From: Epichloe hybrida | Taxonomy: Eukaryota > Ascomycota > Sordariomycetes > Hypocreales > Clavicipitaceae | DNA: 64,000 nucleotides | Reading direction: 5' to 3' | Assembly: GCA_019022495.1 (NCBI GenBank) | Contig: JAFEKR010000073.1 | Location: 1-64,000 of the forward strand | Shown: one piece after another, positions 38,233 to 48,781 of the stretch | How positions within the stretch are numbered: the stretch's first letter is position 1 | Layout of the letters: every line of letters starts with the position of its first letter | Notes under the pieces: model-generated | The model's database searches: none | What the model saw: the letters and a program-made list of their open reading frames with translations, nothing else | What the model was told of the DNA's origin: nothing | Position numbers and translations under genes: made by a program

Positions 38233-38636
38233 CAGAGTATTGTAAACAATTACATCGTGTAATTGTTTGTTTTTCTTAAAGAATTAATATCTAGCTTATA
38301 ATTAAAGATATTATACTAATAATTACGTAATCTTATAGAGTAAAAATCGAAGTAAAGTATAATATATAAAAGTGGGTCTCAAAGTGGGTCGTACGTCTGT
38401 AATTACAAATACTAAAAACAATTACATTTTAGCACTAAAAATAAGTACAAAAGTTATTTTTCTACTTTATAGCTTAACAATCCACTTTCAGACCCACTTT
38501 TATATATAGTATTTTTCTTTGAATTTTACTCTATAAGATTATATAATTATTAGGATAATATCTTTAATCATAAGTTAGATATAAAAATAAAGAAAACAAT
38601 TACAAAACAATTACATTACACGAGTACAATTGCCTG
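38233..38636. mobile_element. Foldback hAT MITE, copy 1 (404 bp)
   Basis: Ends CAGAGTATTGTA and, in reverse complement, CAGGCAATTGTA. It is flanked by an exact 8-bp duplication GTTGTAGT (38225-38232, 38637-38644). No coding capacity. The two halves are near reverse complements (arms roughly 38286-38395 and 38480-38590), so one strand can fold into a long hairpin. Each arm carries the AAAAGTGGGTCT motif in opposite orientation. A second copy of identical length lies at 47643-48046 in the opposite orientation. Confidence 0.93.
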
Positions 38637-38644
38637 GTTGTAGT

Positions 38645-38785
38645 TGTAATAATTACAACTACGACTACAATTAATTACATATACCTAGCAATTACAATTA
38701 ATTAATTACAGCCTAGGAATAATTACACTACAATTACAAGCTACCCCCCAAAAACTACATTAATTACACTACATACAATTCTCTG
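38645..38785. mobile_element. Right terminus of an older hAT-like element
   Basis: Repeated CAATTA/ATTACACTAC sequence runs to CAATTCTCTG at 38776-38785, whose reverse complement CAGAGAATTG is a hAT-type terminus close to CAGAGCATTG of hAT-1. The matching left end is not seen and may lie left of the window. The supposed right target copy would be 38786-38793 (TATATAAT). Confidence 0.45.
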
Positions 38786-39691
38786 TATATAATAAAGAGT
38801 TAACTACTTAATTTAATGCTAGTATAGCGGGAATTATTGTCTAAATGCCCTTAATTCTAATATTTATAAGACCTTTTTAAGAAAGCTATAATGCCCTTTT
38901 AGCGCATAAGTATAATATAATATATATAATAATATCTAGGTTCCTATAATAAAGGAAAATATATAAAACTATAACCTAGTTTTTTCTCCCTTAAATTTAA
39001 GTATTCTTTAGCTTTAAAGCTAGTAGAAATTTAGCCTCTAATAGCTTAAGATAAAGGTTAAAACCCTTAGTAAATATAGTATATTAACTATAAGGTAAAT
39101 TACTAGCTAAATTATATAAGAGCACCCTAAAGTCTATATTACTAGATTAAATATATTTTTTATCTAGTATTAGCTATAACTTATGCTATATAACCTAGGA
39201 ATATTAATATAAAAATTTATTAAGCTCCTAGATAATAATAACTATATTTTCTATAAGTAATTTAACTAAGATTCTTCTAGAAAGCTTTTATAAGTATTCT
39301 AGGTGTATAAAGAGTTAATTTAGTAATAAAAGTAAAACCCTAAGTTATTATAAATAAATAATATATATAAGGTTAACTACTTTAACTTACCTTTATTATA
39401 AGTTACTAGTATTATATCTTTATATATAATATTTAGTATTAACTTTAGGCTTACTACTAAAGAAAATAAAGTAGCTTATAGTTAGCTTTTAAAGTACCTT
39501 AGGCTAGCTATAAAAGCTACTAGTATTAAGATACCTAGTATTATTATTATAGATTTTAATAAAGCTCTTAAAAGTAGTCTTTAGAATACCTTTCTATTAG
39601 CCTAGTAGTAAATATACTATTAGTATTTACTATAGAATATTATAGTTAATATTATAAAGAAGTAATAAGGAAACCTTAATAACTATAATAT
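38786..39691 (+). pseudogene. Mutator-like transposase remnant, left part
   Basis: From about 39365 the plus strand reads NYFNLPLL, VTSIIS, FSINFRLTTKENKVAYS, IPSIIIIDFNKALKSSL. This fits the MULE transposase core, where a 'trivial target' motif, a FSVAF-LxxEdeexYxW stretch and a VIvTDrdlALmnAl motif occur in this order and spacing. The usual catalytic-type Asp is visible as ID. Stops are many. The frame is cut at 39696 by element D and resumes at 46457. Before 39365 no domain is recognisable. Confidence 0.5.
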
Positions 39692-39696
39692 CCTAG

Positions 39697-39953
39697 TGTT
39701 GGTTGCACCAAGGTCCTGCGCAGGTAATAAATCCCGTATAAATTGAAGTCAATGATAGTTAGTTGAATTAGCTAGAAAGGGGGAGAAGAGAGGGAAAGTC
39801 TAGATGCTAGGAAAGTAAGCGAAATCCGTATATAGGGCAAAAGAGGGGGTGGCGAATTAGTGCAGCCAATCGCATCACGTGCATCACGCCAGACCTATAA
39901 TTAGTCTAGTCTTTAGCTATAATTAAACTAATGAAAATCCGAAGGAATTAACA
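39697..39953 (-). repeat. 3' LTR of element D
   Basis: Outer end kept (CACCAAGGTCCTGCGCAGG); inner end mutated (TAATTAGTCTAGTCTTTAGC). Confidence 0.93.
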
Positions 39954-42900
39954 CTAGTAATCTCTCTTTTTCCTTTGTGGCTAAAGAGCTTAAAAACGTA
40001 ATAAAAATTAGATTAAAGGAAAGTATACACTAGTGAATCCCTTAATAGGAATCCGCTGCTCTAATTAGCTATTGTGGCATTAGTTAATTAAATTAATCCG
40101 TTATTCCTTGCCTAAGCTCCTGTCTTCTAATATCACAGGTCTCTTTACCTATCCTTTAACACAAATTGTTAATTCGTTTAAATTAATTAAAGAGGAAAGT
40201 AATAAATTTAGTAATACTTTTATTATCACATCCGCCAGATTATTATTGCCGTTAATCCACCTAACTTCGTAAATCTCGTACCTTTTGTATAATTAACAAA
40301 GAGCTATAATATTAATCATTAGTCTCTTCTCCTTTATAGTTCCTAGCTTTATAAGATATTTATATAATAAAAAAGAGTTAGTATAGAGAATTATAGGAAT
40401 CCAAGGTATCTTTAATTAATCCGTGATTTAATGTAGAGTTGTGGAAATCGCGCAGGCGATATTTGCGCCTTAAACTATACTATATAACTTAGAGGTAAGC
40501 ACGCTATAAGTAACTCTCTTACTCTTTATTAAGCTATATGTAATAATATTACCTTTTATAATAAAGGTATTATTGTCTTGCATTATCTTATTGCTAATCA
40601 CAATCACGTATCTAATCTATAAGCTTAAATCCTTGTTATTAGTAAGCAATCTATTTATAAACACGAAGAGTTTTGCCTCTTTAAGAACTAAAGGGATATA
40701 TTATAGTCCGTGTTATTAATTCTTAATCTACTATTTAAGGTATTTATTAAGGTATATAATATCTTCCCTAGAGGGTTCTTAGTGTTAAGCTATAATTAAT
40801 AGGTTATAGGAAGCTTCTAGTTAATATATAGTTATAATATAGCTTCCTTAGGCTTATTATTCTATGTAGTCTTGCTTTACTATTAGGGATTCAGGATTAA
40901 CTTCCTTAATCTTCTAACTCTAGCCTTTCTAGGTTAAGATTAATAAATTATTAGTGTTTTAGGTTAAGATACACCTGTTAAAAATAAGGGGATTCTTAGC
41001 GGTTAATTATTGCTTTTCTTTAGCTATAAAATTAGCCTTCTAGAGCTCTTTCTTTTCTTTTTAGAAGAAGTTATTATTGCTTAGGCCTAATATATTATTA
41101 GTTTGTATTCTAATGATACCAAAGAGGTTCTTATTATTTAGAGCTATAATTAATAAGTAGGGATTATAGGTTAAAGTTATTATATTAAGGTTATCCCTGT
41201 GGTAATAGAAGTACGTTACCTACTAGTGAGTTCTAGCCTCTGCAATCCCGTAAAGAGGTCTAATCAATTTAATTACAGTCCCTTCTAGAAAGAGATATGT
41301 AATTTGCTTTAGTAATCTCATAATAATTAGCCTTATTAGCACCGTGTGCGATTAAGTGTAGGCTTATGTAATATCGCGAATCTAAAGGTAAATACCTCTT
41401 TTTCTTAATAATAGAGTAATAGCTATAATAAGTTGTTAGCTTACTTGTTAAATTATTAGCGATTGTATTAGGATGAATTCCTTTCCTTTGTTATTATGGC
41501 CTTATATAATAAGGCGGGATTTCTTATATAGCAAGTCTGTTCCTTTACCTTTAATTTCTCTAACTATATAAGAATTAAAGATTCTATAGTCTCTATACTT
41601 CGCTAGGTTAAACTTAATGAATTTGAACACATTATAAGCTTATAAAGTGTTAATCTTAGCTTAATTAGACTACTTAAAGGGTTTTCCTAGGGTTATAATC
41701 CTTCCTTCTTAGCAAAGCTAAAGGGCGAGGTTCTAATCGGCCTCTTCCTTTACTATAAGGAATACTATGCTTAGTATCCCTCTAGTTATAACCTCTTAAA
41801 TAAAGGCCTCCTCTTAATCTTTATTTATAAGTACGTAGAGCTAAACTAGGCTAATATCCTTCTTAGGGCTATAAGGTTTTCTTTTCCTTACTTTTATTCC
41901 TTTAGGGCATAGTAATAAGTCTTTAACTTAATAGCTTCCCTTTAGGGCCTTTTAGGCTTTATAAGCCTCTTTATTAGACTCTCCTATACTTATAAATTAC
42001 ACTATAAGGGCCTTTCTTAGTCTCCCTTACTTTCTCTTAGCTAGTATTTATAGCTTTTTATTATCTTCTATTAGAGAATCTCTTTTATTAGTAGTAATTA
42101 GTTATATAGCTCCTTCTTCCTTTATGTTACTTAGCTATTACTTTAGCGGATTATAAGGCTTTATCTCCTACTACTCTAGCCTCTCTATAGTATATAAGTC
42201 TTTATAATAAGGCTTTACTACTATAAAGCAGAACCTTACTAAGCTATAAGGTATATTAATAGTATAGGTCTCTCTATTAGTAGTAAGTAGCTTATATAAG
42301 CTATACTAGCTACCTTTCTCTCTTTATATATATATATTAGCCTATAGGGGTAGCTAATATATAGGCGCTATATTCAGGCTATTCTAGGCTTTAAGGGCAT
42401 TATAAACCTACTATAAAGCTAGAAGACATTAGACTTTGTCCGTTACCTTATATATTACCTTAGCATATTAAATAATAGAGATACTTAGCGGCGACTTATT
42501 TATTATCTATGGGTAGCCTCTAAAGACTAGTATAGTTAGGATAATACTATTTAGGCTTATAAAGTTATTAATAGCCTTAATAGCTATTTAGAGGCATTGC
42601 TCTAGCGCAAGCTCTATTCTAATTAAGTCTATAATAATATTATAGGCTTATTATAGAGGTCCGTGGTATCTCTTAACTTTTCTAATACTATTATAAGCTT
42701 TAATTAGCATCTTACTAGTCTTAATTAATATTAATTAAGCATAATACTTAAATTTAGCGGAAGCAAAGTTATTGCTAGCATCGTGGATAATCTAATCTAG
42801 GGGTCCGAGATAAGTATTAATCTAATATTCGCAGATTACGTCCTAGATGTCTTAAGCCTTCTGCTTCTTTAGATTAAGGAATTAGGCTACTTAGAATAAG

Positions 42901-45900
42901 GTTGCTAAATTAACAATGTAAAGCACTAGTTAGCTATTAATCTACACAATATTAATAATAATCTTGTAGTTAAATTCGTGGTTATCTTTAATTATAAACT
43001 TAAATCAACTAGGGGCCTTTCCATGCATCTAGTAATAGTAGCAGACTTTGGTTAATTCCTTAATTACCTAGTATTTAACTTTATAACTAGCTTAGTAAAG
43101 GATCTTTATAAGTTATTAAACAGAAGGGTAACTAAGTTAATAATATAATTAATAGATATCTCCTTCTAAAAGGTAGAAGGCAACTATTTCTCTTACTTCT
43201 AGTAACTACTAAGGATAGCCCTATTATTACACAATAGGTATAGTTTTATTGCCTTGGATAAGTACGTTAGTAAGGTTATTAATCTTGACTTATATTTTAT
43301 TTATATTAGTGATTAAGAAGAGGAACAGGGTGGCTATATTAAGGACGTAAAATTTAAGCTCTCTAAGTTCTGTAAGTATATATAGGATTCCTCTTGTAAC
43401 TACTAATCTAGCGCTAAATATAATAATTTAGGGTTTATAAGGGGTTACCTTTAATAAAGGTATTAATCTTAGTAAAGCCTTTACTTATACCTCTCCTATA
43501 GTTAACTTTCCTACAGCGCTAGTATTAGGTATAATCCCTCTAAAGACCTCTTTAGAATAGCGTTCTTTAGAGATATAGTAAATTAAGCCTTTATTGCACT
43601 TTTATAGCTTATAAAGCTCCTGCCTAAGGAATGCGTGTTAGAAGGCTTAATTATTAAGGGTTATAAGGATATTAATATTAGTAGTGTTATAGTTAGTTTA
43701 TAATCCAGAGCAAAAGAATTATATAATGCTTAGATATACTATTAATAGTAACTTCTTAATATTATTATTATTATCTTCAGCTTCTATATAAGCCATAAGA
43801 TATGCTTCCTAATTCTTACCTAAGCCTTTATTAAGCTTATCCTTATTTTACCCTTTATAGGAGGTAAGGAATGCTTAGAATCTCTTCTCTAAAGGGGGTG
43901 TATAGTGTGTCTTACTAGCTTACTAGTAGTCTTTCTCCTTTTAATACTCTTTAGTAAAGTAATTAAAAGACTAGTAGCTACTCTTACTATATATAAAGTA
44001 ACGCTTAGTGCTTAGCCTAGGGCTTTATTTGTAATAGCTTCCTCTGCTACGGGATTATTATCTATACTAATAATTAGTAAACATAGCCTCTAGAGGGTCT
44101 CCTTATTAGTACTAAAGGTATTAGGAGGACTTCTTATTTAATTCTATAATAGTAATTACCTTATAGAGGTCTCTAGTAAGACTCTTAAAGCCTATAGAGT
44201 ATATGTATTTTACTATCTAATATTTAAGCACACTAGCTATAGCGTTTAAGGCTTACTTATAGAGTTTAGTATTTACTATCTTAGTAGGGTATAAGCCTCT
44301 GTGGATTTTCTTAAGGGTTAATAATATAATCTTAAGGTAATTAAGCTTGCTTTTATTAGGGTTTTTCTTAATTATACTCTTTAGTATTATACTACTCTAT
44401 TTATAGTAATAGAATTACTAGTTACTTTCTATCTTAAAGCGTTAATAAATATAAGCAATTATCTCTTTATAGGAATAGTTATTCCTAAAGAGGTAATTAA
44501 GGTAGTATTACTTAGTATTACTTATTAATATAATAGGGAAAGCCTTCTAATAATGCGTTTAAGGAAGGTTAATTCTATTATACTTATTTTTAAAGAGCGT
44601 AATCTTTGGTGTTAAGAAGTTATATAGTTTTCCACTATAGTAGTCACTATCCTTATATATCTTTATAAGCTCTGAGATTTTCTTTGTGATTTAATCTTTA
44701 GAGGGGAATTACTATAAAGGCATAATTTATTGTGAATAATAGTCCACTAGTTATTCTTAATAATAATTATCCGGATAGAGCTATTAATATAATAGGGGTT
44801 ATCGCAGGGGTTCTTATAAGGGTTTAAGTAATCTCTAGGGTTAGGGAAGGTTAATTTCTAGGGTAGGTTATTAGGGCTATTGATATTAAGGTTCTAGGGG
44901 TTTGGAAGATTATAGTCTTTCTTGTAATCTTTCCTATAACTAAAGGGGTATTAAGGTTTAATAAAGCACTTCCTTAAGCAATACTAGGATTAAATATCCT
45001 AGGCCTTGCCTAATAAGGACGCCATAATCTCGTAAAGAATTACGTAATTCTCTAATAATATCCTTAGATGCCCTTTTAAAGGTATCTTTAGACTAGCCTT
45101 TAAAGTCTTCTTAGAATGATTTCTATAGGTTATTATCTCTCTATCCTTAATGCTTACTAAGGTTAATAAATCTTATAATCTAGTTATTAAGCTTAAGCTA
45201 CGTAATAGTCTCTAGATCTAGCTTAATAGATTCTTTCTAATTACTAGAGAAGTTATAAGTAAGCTATTAAAGGCATAAGGGTAACTTATACTCTTAGGGT
45301 CTTTTAGGGGTAATAGTTAGAGCCTTACTATTACTAATAGCCTTTGCTCTTATAGAAGGTCTAGATTCCTCTGCTATTTTTAACTATAAAAGGAATGTTA
45401 CTAATTTATTATTTTTACTACTAATTAAGCTCCTATATTTGCTTATTACTATTATAAGGTTCTTCTTTTGTATTTTAGGAGCGTTATTACTCTAATAAAA
45501 TTAGAAGATTACGAAAATAGGAAAAACAGAAGAAAAAGTAGTAGAAGTAGTAAAAGTAGCAATAAGAATAAATTAATAGAGATAAAGAAAGTAATATAAG
45601 TTCTAAAAGTAACTAGAAAATAATAGGAAAAGTAATAAGGGAATAATAGGAATTACCACTTCCTGTTTTTTATGAAAAGGAGGGAAGGAGGTAATCTCTC
45701 TCTCTTACTAATAAGTATAGGGCGAATAGCACTAATAATAAAGGGGGCAAAAAACAAGCCATAAATGCTTGTATAAATAGATTAAAGGTCTATTAGATAA
45801 AAGGAATATTTATAGAGAAGTTGTAGATATGTTAGCTAGCTTAGCTAAGGTTATTTAACATTAGGTTTGAAATAAATGCCTTGTGGTAATAGATTTAGTT

Positions 45901-46194
45901 ATTTAGTTAGTTTTCTTGTGATAGACAATAAAATCAATAATTAATAATAATATCCTAGATAGATATAACAAAGTTATATCCCTTAGCCTAAGGGTTAATA
46001 AATTAATTCCTTAGAAGCCTAATAAGCCTATAACTAGGATTCTAGTCTCTTTCTTTAGCATACTTATATAGTTATGCCTCTTTACTATAATAACCGTTAT
46101 AGCATAATAAGGGGTAGTAGTAGTAGTATTTATAGAAATGTCTTTTCTTATAATACCTAGCTTATCTATAGTTATAAAGTTAACTACTAATTAG

Positions 46195-46451
46195 TGTTAG
46201 TTACACTAAGGTCCTGCGTAGGTAATAAATCCTATATAAATTAAAGTTAATAATAGTTAGTTAAATTAGCTAGAAAGGGGGAGAAGAGAGGGAAAGTCTA
46301 GATGCTAGGAAAGTAGGCGAAATCCGTATATAGGGCAAAAGAGGGGGTGGCGAATTAGTGTAGCCAATCGCATCGCGTGCATCGCGCCAGACCCACAATT
46401 GGTCCGGTCTTTGGCCACGATTAAACCGATAAAGATCCGAAGGAATCAACA
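46195..46451 (-). repeat. 5' LTR of element D
   Basis: Inner end mutated. Outer end keeps GCATCGCGTGCATCGCGCC and CAATTGGTCCGGTCTTTGG. The 60-codon minus-strand frame over it is a chance frame in LTR sequence. Confidence 0.93.
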
Positions 46452-46456
46452 CCTAG

Positions 46457-47634
46457 AGCTACTAGTATATAAAAGGCCGCTAACTTTATACTAGGTATAC
46501 TCTTATAATAACCTTATTAATAATACTAATTAACCCTAGAATAATAAAGAAAATTATATTATTAAATTTAGTTCTAAGCTAGTAAAGATAGCTATAGTAA
46601 TAGACTAGTTAATTATATTTACTCTTTAGAAGCCTATTCTTTATAGTATTAAAGATATACTACTTATAGCTTCTAGTATTTATAATATATAGTATATTAT
46701 AATATTTATAGTTACTAAGAATAACCTTTAGAAGTATTAGGCTAAATTTAAAAAGTAATTTAAAGAGTAAGAAGGTAAGTTTTATATTAGTAATTTTACT
46801 TAGGTAAACCCTTACTAACCTTACTATTAGAGATTATTACTTACCTTAATTTAATATATTTACTATAGCGTTATAAATAAGTAGCTTTCTTTATTAAAGC
46901 TAACTAAAATCTTAGTATATTAAGTACCTCTTATATAAAGGGATCTTATAGCTATTTAAAAGTAAATTATAAGCTATAATTTATTAATCTTTATATGCTT
47001 TAGGAATGTATTTAGTAATATATTTAAAGCTATTAGGCTACCTTTTTTATAAAATTTAATAAAGAGTTAAAGACTTACTAAATTAATTAGGATAATTACC
47101 TAATTATTTAACTTTTAGCTTATAAGTTAGGTTAGTTTCTAATTAATTAGGTAATCTAGTAATATTAGAAAGTAAAGGATAAATAAAAAGGTAAATTACC
47201 TAGGACCTTATATAATTATTAGTTTATAATATAATTTAGAATCCCTTATAGTTATATAATTACCACTATATTAGAGAGTAGTAGCAGACTTTTGCTAACT
47301 TACTTTAACTATTATTAGTAGCTAAAGCTAATTATAAGTAAGTAATAGGCTTAAATTACTATAGAAATTAAGCTTAATCCTAATAATATAGGTAAATAAT
47401 AGTAAGCTTATAATAGCCTTTATACTACACCTAGCTTAGTTATAAATTTAGGTAGGATTTATAATATAATTAAATAGGCTTAGGTAGTAGCTAAGGGAAG
47501 GAATTAAATAGCTATTAAGCTTACTATATTATAATTATTATAGGTATTATAAGCATTAACACTAGCTTTAAGCTATAGTAGTAAAGGCATATTAATATCT
47601 ATAGCTTTAAGCTATAGTAGAATTACACGCTATA
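46457..47634 (+). pseudogene. Mutator-like transposase remnant, right part
   Basis: Continuation of 38786-39691 after element D. Plus-strand fragments such as AKFKK, EGKFYISNFT and LLLTLI, then a long low-information AT-rich tail, match only the general layout of the region after the MULE catalytic core (W-x-x-F/Y-rich helical part). I cannot see a clear SWIM zinc finger. Ends at the 8-bp target copy of the second MITE. Confidence 0.35.
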
Positions 47635-47642
47635 GCTACAGC

Positions 47643-48046
47643 CAGGCAATTGTACTCGTGTAATGTAATTGTTTTGTAATTGTTTTCTTTATTTTTATAT
47701 CTAACTTATAATTAAAGATATTATCCTAATAATTATATAATCTTATAGAGTAAAATTCAAAGAAAAATACTATATATAAAAGTGGGTCTGAAAGTGGATT
47801 GTTAAGTTATAAAGTAGAAAAATAACTTTTGTACTTATTTTTAGTGCTAAAATGTAATTGTTTTTAGTATTTGTAATTACAGACGTACGACCCACTTTTA
47901 GACCCACTTTTATATATTATACTTTACTTCGATTTTTACTCTATAAGATTACGTGATTATTAGTATAATATCTTTAATTATAAGCTAGATATTAATTCTT
48001 TAAGAAAAACAAACAATTACACGATGTAATTGTTTACAATACTCTG
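47643..48046. mobile_element. Foldback hAT MITE, copy 2 (404 bp, inverted)
   Basis: Near-identical reverse complement of 38233-38636. It is flanked by the exact 8-bp duplication GCTACAGC (47635-47642, 48047-48054). Equal length and different duplications show two independent insertions. This copy keeps some bases the other lost and vice versa. Confidence 0.93.
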
Positions 48047-48054
48047 GCTACAGC

Positions 48055-48390
48055 AGGTAACATAACATACTAGCTAGCCTAGCTACGCGATTTAATACCC
48101 TTATTAATGCCCTTATAAGCTTATAATAAGCTACTATAAATACTATTATAGCCTTATAAATAAGAATAATATAAAATCCTCTAATATAGTTAATAGAAGT
48201 AAGCTTTATTACACTAATACTTGTATTTACACTAACACTAAGTTATTTATTCCCTAACAATCCCTTTAAGCCCCCTATAAGTTAAATATAATTTATTCCA
48301 TATAATTCACTATTAGGGCAGTTATAATAGCTTTAATATTAGCGTTTTTAATAAAATTAGTACCTTTAAATATTGCATAAATAGGCATCT
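48055..48390. other. AT-rich tail up to the gene island
   Basis: No gene or repeat recognised. It probably belongs to the end of the Mutator-like element. Base composition changes sharply at about 48390-48410, which I take as the border of the transposon block. Confidence 0.5.
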
Positions 48391-48781
48391 TAATTAATAG
48401 CGAAAATCAACGGACGCGAGCCACACTAAAATTAGGTGTGGGGACTGTCCTTCCGTTTTAGGACTAACGCGGTATGCGCATTTAAGAAACGCGGTATGCG
48501 CATTTAGATGTCCGATTCCTTCACATTGTGGACTCTGCACATCGCTGTACATCGCTCCCAATCTGAAAAAAGACCACACAATGGAGCAAAAGAGTCCTCA
48601 TATCAATGTCCATGTAACCACGAGATATACATAAGCTGGGACAACTAGATGCTCCTCCGGAACGCCAGTCTTTCTTGAAATTATAATAAATAATAAAAAA
48701 CCTCGCCTTCATATAATCATAGCCGGCATATCTAGATGATGCGTCTCACCCCACGAATGCGATTCACCAAAGTATATCCTA
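48391..48781. other. 3' flank of the PIF1 gene
   Basis: Ordinary base composition, downstream of the minus-strand PIF1 stop. It should hold the 3' untranslated region and polyadenylation signals. It also contains a short direct repeat (48467-48505). Small minus-strand frames here show no protein-like features. Confidence 0.5.
48467..48505. repeat. Short direct repeat ACGCGGTATGCGCATTTA
   Basis: Two exact copies of an 18-bp unit, with starts 22 bp apart. The unit contains the palindrome TGCGCA. It sits about 70 bp inside the gene island. Function unknown. Confidence 0.8.

Larger units (their letters stand above)
39697..46451 (-). mobile_element. Copia-2 element D, complete (6755 bp)
   Basis: LTRs 39697-39953 and 46195-46451 (257 bp) are flanked by CCTAG (39692-39696, 46452-46456). 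Same family and orientation as B and C, but the LTR begins TGTTGGTTGCACC instead of TGTTGGATTCACC, a trait shared with E. RT (minus strand PLYGIAEARTH) lies at about 41190-41250 and RNase H near 40440-40680. The coding part is dead. It interrupts the Mutator-like element. Confidence 0.93.

Noticed and set aside
46270..46452. 60-codon minus-strand frame in the 5' LTR of element D
   Set aside because: It lies fully inside LTR sequence kept GC-rich by edge sparing; not conserved as a frame in B or C.
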